Made by a program: the position numbers and the translations under genes. Below, piece by piece: positions 57,701-64,000 of a stretch of DNA of 64,000 bases (positions are counted from its first letter, which is position 1; the number at the start of each line of letters is the position of its first letter). Source of the DNA: Parachlorella kessleri (lineage: Eukaryota > Chlorophyta > Trebouxiophyceae > Chlorellales > Chlorellaceae); contig BBXU01002799.1 in the NCBI GenBank assembly GCA_001598975.1, positions 45,733 through 109,732 of the forward strand, in the 5' to 3' direction. The notes below the pieces were generated by a model, which was not told where the DNA came from, made no database searches, and saw nothing but the letters and a program-made list of their open reading frames with translations.

Positions 57701-60700
57701 TCGGCTTCTCAACCCAACAGCTGTGTCTCCCCGGCTCCCCCACCACAGAACCAGGAGGGCGGCGAAGAGGCCAAGGCCGTGGCCGCGCTCATAGGCTGCA
57801 CCGAGTGCTCCTTCAAGCCAGAGGGATGCATCAAGTGCTGGAAGGCGCTCTATGAGGCCTTGGTGAGCTGGGAGAAGGCCTGGGTCTGCTGCAGGTCGGC
57901 TTTTTCATACTATATGTAGAGGGTGGCTGGGTGGCTCCCGTAGGGACGGGAAGGGTGCCTGTGGTGCCTCGCCATCAAGGAGAAACGGGTTGAGGTGGAA
58001 GCTGCCGTTGTCAACATGTCTTCAAGGCACATTGTGATGAGGAGCCTGCGCTCAGAGTTTGATGGTAGAACAATATCCATGCTTGTGGGTGCAGGGCCTG
58101 GCGGTGCCTGTGGGCCAGCCCACCCCACGTGACAAGTCCAAGCCAGCCGGCACGCCCGCCTCTGGCTCCGGGCCGAAGCCCAGCACCAAGAAGAAGGCAG
58201 CAGCTGCTGGGGCTGCGGCTCCGTCTGCACACGCCGCCGTGGCAAAGGCTGCTGCAGCGGCCGGGGAGCCACCCCTGGAGCAGCGGCAGCAGCAGCCTGG
58301 GCATGAGGGGCAGCTGGAGCCCCAAGCAGTGTTGGCGCGGCAGCAGCAGCAGCAGCCGGCTGACCTGCGGCAGCGCCCTGCTTGGCCCGAGGATGCCTCA
58401 CGAAGGAAATCGGTATGGGACTGTCCTTTTGGGTGCCTTGTGCTGCACAGGTCCAGTACCAAGGAGGATGTTGGCATGGACGCTATGTGTTAGTAGCTGC
58501 GAGACCTTGGGCCGTTCACTTGCTGCCTGGCATCCCCTCACCCTACGCGCCACATGCGTTCTGCTGGCCTGGCCGCCTAGCGTTCGTTTGACTCCCTTTG
58601 CCTCCACCTGCGTGCTGCAGAGCCGGCCCCGGCAGCGCAACGTGCGGTACATGAGCGGGAGCGACAGCGAGGGCAAGGCTTCCCCCGCTGGTGGCGAGGA
58701 GACGCTTGCGGTGCGGGAAACCGCCGCTACTGGCGCTCCAGGCAAAAAGACGCAGCTGCTAGGCCTGTCACGGGCGGGCTCCAGGGCCTCCGCAGCCGGT
58801 GGAGTCCCTGGTGGGCACCCAGCTGAAGCTGGTGCCGCCGCTGCTGCGGCGGCGGGGGCGGTAGGCCCTGGGCGTGTGGACGATGGCAGTGTGGTGGGAG
58901 CGGCACCGTCCGTGCTTAAGGCTCGGAGGGCGGACAAGTCTGCCAAGAAGAACCAGCAGCACCCGCAGCAGCAGCAGCAGCATGACTCTCAGCTTGCTGC
59001 TGAGCCTGCTGGGCTGGCCCGGCAGGCCAGCATGGGCGGCGCGGCAGCGCCGGCGGCGGGGCCTGCCCCCGCGGGCGCACCACACCACCAGCACCAGGAC
59101 CAGCACCCCTCCCAGGAGCACTCCCAAGCAGCCCAGCAAGGCCTGTCGCTGAGCACAGCTCCCACCGTGCCGCTGTCGGCCTCCGCGCTGCCGCCGCTCG
59201 CCCCGTCCCCCTCAGTACCGTCCCTGGAGGCGGCGGCCACGTCAGCGGACGGCTTCAAGACGGCAGGCAGGCGCGAGCGCAAGCCCACGCAGCACTACCG
59301 AGACGTGACGCCGACATACAGCGCCGGCCAGCCGGCCTCCTCAGGCGCCCCCGCGGCAGGGGCACCGGCAGCGGCAGCTGGCCCTGTGCCTGTGCCTAGC
59401 CCGGGCATCGGCAGCCCCACGCTGCTGGCACACAACGCGGCCAACACCTGGGGCGACTGCGGGGACGGCTGGTGCGGTCGGGCGATGCTGCCGTACATGA
59501 TCACGCGCAGGACGGTGCCGGTGGCAAGTGAGTGTGCCGGCTGCTAGGCTTTCCTGGCTTGAGGCTGGCCGTGGGGGGCGGTTGCATGTGACGTGGCATG
59601 CCTTCTTCGAGAGCGTGTTGGGGGTTGGGTAGGGGGCACACAAGGCCATGTGGGGTGTGGCAGCCTGGCCAGCAAAGGCATTTCAGACTGCTGCAGTTAG
59701 GAAGCCTGCAGTTCAGGAGCCGATACACCTGTGGGGGGGGTCCACTGCAGTGGCGTGGGTTGGACCGCTCGCAAATGTACACCAAACCAAATTCTGTGCT
59801 GGAGATTCTTCTTCTCCCCTCTTGAGCAACCAGCCGTGGGCCCCCGCCATACACTCTCGTGTCTACCGCCTGTCATCCCCGGAAGCGCTTATATAAGGTC
59901 ACCCACCCAACTGCACCTCCTGCTCCCCTGCCTGCCATGTCCGTTGATGCAATCACTCTGGCGACTACCCTTTGTGCTGCAGGCCGCGTGCTGCACAGCC
60001 TGCTGGGGCGGGTGCCGAGCGGCGGGGAGTATGTGACGATGCGCGACCCTGCTACCAACCGCTCCATGAGGATTGAGATCAAGCATGTGGCCACCGCCAA
60101 CGTGTACTACGTGGCGGTCAGTGTTCCCTGCCAGGCCCCTGGGCTGGGTGGCAGCTTGCCCATGCTGCCCATGCTTTGGCTGCTTCCTTGCACGCACCTG
60201 TCATCTTTGCTGATGCGTGCCTTGCCGACGAAAGGGTGTCTTCTGCTCCGCTCATGCCGTTGCTGTGGAGGTTGTCGCTCCCACGAGCAGCCCAGCCAGG
60301 GCTGTGCATCCAGCAAACTATGAAAGATGCACAGCCCTTACCTTGCCTCCTCATCCATGTGCGTTCGGCGCCGGCCCTGGCTGTCGGGAATGTGCCGCTG
60401 CTCACAGGCCAGCACCCTCCAGCAGTGAATGAACCCCATCATGCCTGCCGAGGTGCCCCTGTGTGCTGCGTGTGCGCGCCCTGCAGGGCCCTGACTTCAC
60501 GGAGTGGCTGTCCTCCAGCGGCATGCTGCCCGGGGAGCAGCTGCAGTTCAAGGCGGCGGGCGGGGAGGTGCTCATGCGGCGTGGGCCCATGGTGCCCGAG
60601 GTGAGACAAGTGTGTGTGGTGTGTCTGTGTGTGTGTGGGGTGGGGGGGGGGGGGTTCCCTTGGTTGGCGCTGTCTGCCAGTCCTGTGTCCTGTCACAGTT

Positions 60701-63700
60701 GAATAGGTATTGTGAATTCTTGAGTACGCTCCAGCTATGAGTAGGATCCTTGCCTGCCATGCTGCATCGCCGTGCTGTGGCGGGCGCCAGCGGGCGCCAG
60801 CTTGCCATGCACGAAGTCTTCACAGCGCCGTGAGCCTCCTCCCCGCGCAGGAGCTCCTAGCGCGTCCCCCCTCTGCCAGGTCTAAGAAGCGCAAGCAGGA
60901 GGAGCAGCTGCCGATGAGGGTGAGTACCAGCCAGTGACTCATCCGGTGACTAATCAAGTGGACGCCCTCAAGCGTGGCCGGGTTGGCGCAGATGGCCCCT
61001 GCGTGGCTATGTGTGTGCGCGATGTGCGGTATCTGGTCCCACCGGGACCAACTGTCGGCTTGCCACGTGCGAGTGTGCTGCAACTAGGGGCACTCAGTGT
61101 CTTCCAGCCTGCCCGACGGGTGCGTGTACCGCACACATGCCACCCGCTCCATCCTTCCAGGATAATTCCTTTTGCCACTGATCGACTCACCACAGCAGGC
61201 CTGGAGGAGCACTTGTTTCACAGCCGCTGACCAGAACCACTGCGTGTGCTGTGCTGTGCTGCAGCATGGGCCAGAGGTGGTTGGTCTGCGGGTGCGTCTC
61301 TTCTGGCCCCAGGACCAGCAGTGGTACCCCGCCAGGATCACCGCCTACCAGGACGGGTGAGCGAGCCAGGCCCTGGAGGCATTTGTCAGTTATCTTGTTC
61401 ACCACTCTGACTGTTATATGTATTTATCCTCCACCCAATGGTCAGAAGTGGCTTGAACTGGCTGTTGAAGGACTGAGCCATGCTTGGCGGTCCATATATT
61501 TGTGTTGGGTGATGCGCTTGCCAAGGGGTTGCTCTGCTGGGTGGACAGCTGCCGTAACGGCGGGCTAGCTTGGCTGGGGGTGTCAGCGCGCGGAAGCAAG
61601 GGTTGTAAGGGCTTGTTAGTGGCGGTGGCCGCGTGCCATACCTCCTCTCCTGGGGCGGGGTCTGGCTGGGCAGTGCACCTCCGGCTATGTAGTTCCCTCC
61701 TGCAATCTTCCTCCCTCCGGCTCTCTCACCTGCACGTGTCTCTGTGGTATACCCCTTCTCGGTGCGCGCTCCCTCTCCCCCCGCAGTAAGCACACCGTGG
61801 TCTACGATTCCAACGAAACCGAGGACTTGGACCTGGCTGCAATTTCCCTGGAGTGGGTTGACGAGCCCCCGCCCCACGCTGCCCGCCTCGCGCCCCAAGA
61901 AGCCGCGGCGCCCTCCCGGCGCCTCCCCGGCCTCCGGCCTGCCGCTGAGCTGGCAGGCGCAGGCGGGAGGCGCCGACTGGGGTGCCGGCGCAGAGGCGGC
62001 CAGCAGCGCCAGGTCTGTGCGGCCCATCAGGCTCAAAGTGCGGCGCCCGCAAGAGCCGCCGGAGGCAGCAGGAGTGGGCTTGGAGGAAGACTACGGCGGG
62101 GGCCCCCTACTAGGAGGTTCCCCAACAGTTGCCGACGCCGCCGGGGCTGGGGCGGGGTCGTGGGGGCCCGCAGGGAGCGCCTGGCCGCCGGCAGCACCCG
62201 GGAATCGGGTGTCACCGGATACCCTGCCGCCCAACACGCTGCCGCGCAACCCCGCGGCCCTGCGGCCCTTTGCGCTGCTGCCCATCCCGGCCGACTGGCA
62301 GCTGGACCGCACAATCGAGGCTGTGCGCCAGCTGCTAGCCATACTCAAGGTGCGTGCGTGGGGTGTGGGTGTATGGCTGCCGCCCGCTATGGGGTGGTAT
62401 GCTTGGTTGGCAGCTTGCACAGTGTAGGGGGGATTCAATATCTGTTAGGGGATGTCCTCTGCTTAACGTCTGCTGGACAGTGTTAACCTAGTCCACCATG
62501 GCGGCTCCTGGAGTCCCGCCATGCCCTGGCAGGACGCCGCCATGCCTCCCAAGCTGTGCAACAGACCCATTTGCTAGGAGGTTTGGCCGCCCTCACGCCA
62601 AGCAAGCCCTGGCTTGTCTGGGGCGCCTCAACTCATGACAAACCCCCGTGGATTCATTGACTGGAGTCACGCTTGGTACAGCACTGGCCTCCTCGACTGC
62701 GCGCCACTGTCTCCACCCCCCTCTTGCAGGGCTTTGCGGGCATGTGGGTGTCGCGCGGCAAGGTGCGCGCGATGGCGCAGGACGCGGGGCTGAGGGACGT
62801 GCACCTGCTGGACTACGCCGCCCGGGTGCTGGACCACGTGGTGCTGGACGGCTGGGCGGTGTACCGGGTGCAGCACCGGTCACACAAGGTGGGAGGGTGG
62901 TGGGTGGGTGGGTGAGGGGTGTGGGACTTTTGAGGGGGGTAGGGTTTGGAGGCGGGGTGAGTGCTGCTGGCTAGCAAGGCCTGGCTGGGCTGGGGAGTGC
63001 ACGGTGGGTGGCAGACCTGGCGAAGCGTGTGCTGTCATGGGGATCTGAACCTGAAGAGAGGAGGGGGGGGGTTGAACAGGTGGAGGAGCTCCCACCCTGT
63101 GCAAGAGCGGGTGTAAGGGTTTGTGCAGTGCACCGCCCTACAGACACACAAGCGTTTTGGTCTCTCATGTTGTAGCCCATCCTTCTTTCTTTTGGAATCT
63201 GTGCACCAGCATCTTGGTTGAACCCCTCCCTCTCCCCGTCTCCCTCAGCCAGGAAGGTAGTTGTGCCAACCGATACCAAGGGTGCTTCCTTTGCTGATAG
63301 AGCGGCAACGCTGCGTATTTAACACCCCCAAACTAACTTTGCTGCCCCTGCAGGCCCTGTACTTCTACGCCGAGCAGGTGGGCGACGAAGCGCTCTCCGA
63401 CATCGCCCCGCCCGAGCGCCGCCCCGCGGCCTCCAAGCGCGTGCGCGGCGGCAAGGCCTCGCTGGTGGAGCAGGCCGACGAGGGCGCCAGCCCCCGCGCG
63501 CCCACCGCCGCCGCAGCGGCCGCCGTGCGCGGCAAGGGCGCCATGCTGAAGCGCATCCTGCTGCGCGTGCCGCCCAGCAAGGGCTTGGCAGCGGGGGGCA
63601 CCCCGCCGCCGGAAGGCGACGCGGCTGCGCAGGTAGGCTGCTTGGGAGCTGTGCAGGCAGGTTTTTGGCGCACCGGCACATGCATGCGGACACCAGATTT

Positions 63701-64000
63701 ATGTGTGGTAAGGGACAGAGGCCTTGTCGTTGCCCGTCAGGCTGGTATAGGCAGCGGTTGAGGGTGAAATCCCATACCTACTTGTGTAGTGTGCAGGTTC
63801 TTTTCCTTCCTGTGGCGCACAGCCCAGCCTGCAGCCAAGTCAGCAGGGTTGTTACTTGTGCAGGCACACCCGGGCGTCGGCGGCAAGCGGCCGCGGCAGC
63901 CCGCCGCGCCGACGATCCCACCTGCCAGCGAGCTTCGCCTGCCGCCGGCAGGCGTGCTGGCGGCAGCGCCCGGCGACGCCGGCGCCGTGGCGCAGCAGCC
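48780..64000 (+). CDS. Giant MS1/MMD1-type nuclear protein with Tudor domains (3' end outside window)
   Basis: ATG 48780; 21 exons in the window, about 2,985 codons, open at the right edge. Exons 1-5 (48780-50771) match the N-terminal half of land-plant MALE STERILITY 1/MALE MEIOCYTE DEATH 1 PHD proteins: CDQCRIIGWGNHPVSSKRYH, HANGYSHLLRVNGREGGSRS and WYGRFGYSLGRGAY. Exon 19 (62730-62888) matches their later winged-helix-like module, WVSRGKVRAMAQDAGLRDVH then LLDYAARVLDHVVLDGWAVY. Between them lie Ala/Gln-rich linkers, Tudor-like domain 1 (exons 7-8), a four-knuckle Cys cassette (exons 8-11), a possible B3-like segment (exons 14-15), a nuclear-localisation-like ARSKKRKQEE (60851-60919) and Tudor-like domain 2 (exons 17-18). 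No PHD finger is seen; it may lie beyond 64000. All joins agree in phase except one excess base in exon 18. A role as chromatin reader or transcription regulator is inferred. Confidence 0.8.
49921..49945. repeat. Tetranucleotide repeat (tgcc)6
   Basis: Six tandem tgcc copies lie in the intron just before the exon starting at 49983 of the MS1/MMD1-type gene. It is a simple microsatellite. Confidence 0.85.
53632..54205 (+). other. Tudor-like domain 1 of the giant MS1/MMD1-type protein
   Basis: It is split over exons 52438-53732 and 54125-56060. The sequence reads VGKRVRVYWKEQRTYYSGVV, then LAFDSKNRKHHIRYHDGDEE, HLDLSKEKLHWLD. The pattern V.VYW....YY.G.V..FD...HHI.Y.DGD.E.LDL..E...W is that of PDS5/ATX-type Tudor domains in plants, which read methylated histone tails or other chromatin marks. 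Confidence 0.8.
56001..57838 (+). repeat. Duplicated two-exon cassette of Cys knuckles
   Basis: There are four knuckles: GCPSCRGTACSRC (56001-56036), GCEACHFREMGCAKC (56374-56415), GCGRCRQAPLGCRDC (57454-57495) and GCTECSFKPEGCIKC (57797-57838). Knuckles 1 and 3 end exons with CRK then L; knuckles 2 and 4 end exons with CW(Q/K)..(F/Y)(D/E)AL. The exons after 2 and 4 both begin GL(P/A) and soon contain PPRD or TPRD. So knuckle pair 1-2 and pair 3-4 are tandem copies, each spanning an intron. The C-x2-C-x6-C-x2-C spacing suggests zinc binding; knuckle 1 is two residues shorter. Confidence 0.75.
59983..60600 (+). other. Possible B3-like DNA-binding segment
   Basis: Exons 59983-60116 and 60487-60600 read LLGRVPSGGEYVTMRDPATN, then IEIKHVATANVYYVAGPDFT, EWLSSSGMLPGEQLQF. 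The strand order and the W-L..sGmLPGeqLqF ending resemble plant B3 folds, but the match is weak and could be another small beta-rich domain. Confidence 0.35.
60611..60654. repeat. TG repeat followed by a run of 13 G
   Basis: A TG-rich stretch (60611-60641) runs directly into 13 consecutive G residues (60642-60654) in the intron after the exon ending 60600. It is a simple repeat, prone to length variation and sequencing error. Confidence 0.85.
61265..61862 (+). other. Tudor-like domain 2 of the giant MS1/MMD1-type protein
   Basis: It is split over exons 61265-61356 and 61787-62349: VVGLRVRLFWPQDQQWYPAR, ITAYQDGKHTVVYDSNETED, LDLAAISLEWVD. It shares with Tudor domain 1 the V.V..F/YW, D..KH.(V/I).Y and (E/D)LDL.....EW/HW(V/L)D features and an intron in the same loop (after the Asn-Arg or Asp-Gly turn), which supports an internal duplication. 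Confidence 0.8.

Noticed and set aside
1..64000. CRISPR arrays, prophage, insertion sequences, operons
   Set aside because: Repeats seen are simple microsatellites or single duplications. All genes have spliceosomal introns, so this is nuclear eukaryotic DNA.

Overview
The window is nuclear DNA from a green alga (Chlorophyta). The genes are GC-rich and packed with short introns, most of them bounded by gt(g/a)ag..cag. TGTAA, the usual chlorophyte polyadenylation signal, lies a short way downstream of several stop codons. The proteins carry long Ala/Gln/Pro-rich linkers, and the largest complete gene is a PAS-containing TmcB-like membrane protein of the kind expanded in chlorophytes. No tRNA, rRNA, CRISPR array, insertion sequence or bacterial-style operon was found. 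Species and class cannot be fixed from sequence alone.

Layout (nine genes). (1) 911-~19050 (+): TmcB-like multi-pass membrane protein with about five PAS-like repeats, about 65 exons. (2) 20149-27018 (+): VPS51 subunit of the GARP/EARP tethering complexes. (3) 27826-29693 (-): organelle-targeted NTF2/SnoaL-fold protein. (4) 30194-31007 (+): unrecognised 167-residue protein, divergent from gene 3. (5) 31804-33976 (-): secreted acidic repeat protein whose exons each end in a polybasic block. (6) 35679-38994 (+): three-RRM RNA-binding protein. (7) 41260-~43540 (-): membrane-anchored cytochrome b5-like (neuferricin/MAPR) protein. (8) 43772-48071 (+): protein with two SAP domains and five copies of a PQPVAxWRWK motif, divergent from gene 7. 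(9) 48780-beyond 64000 (+): very large relative of the land-plant MS1/MMD1 PHD-type regulators, cut by the window edge.

The genes look like unrelated housekeeping, regulatory and signalling loci, not a cluster. Three close divergent pairs (3/4, 5/6, 7/8) probably share promoter regions. The most unusual object is gene 9. The two halves of an MS1/MMD1-type protein are separated by about 2,000 residues holding two Tudor-like domains, a duplicated two-exon cassette of four C-x2-C-x4/6-C-x2-C knuckles, and a possible B3-like fold. Other notable points are the polybasic-punctuated secreted protein, the WRWK repeats, and an unusually high number of phase-verified GC-AG introns.

Exon joins were made by hand from splice consensus and codon phase, and most agree in phase. 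Exceptions are stated in the entries: one join near 3218/3357, the first exons of genes 2, 7 and 8, the 3' end of gene 1, and a one-base excess in an exon of gene 9.
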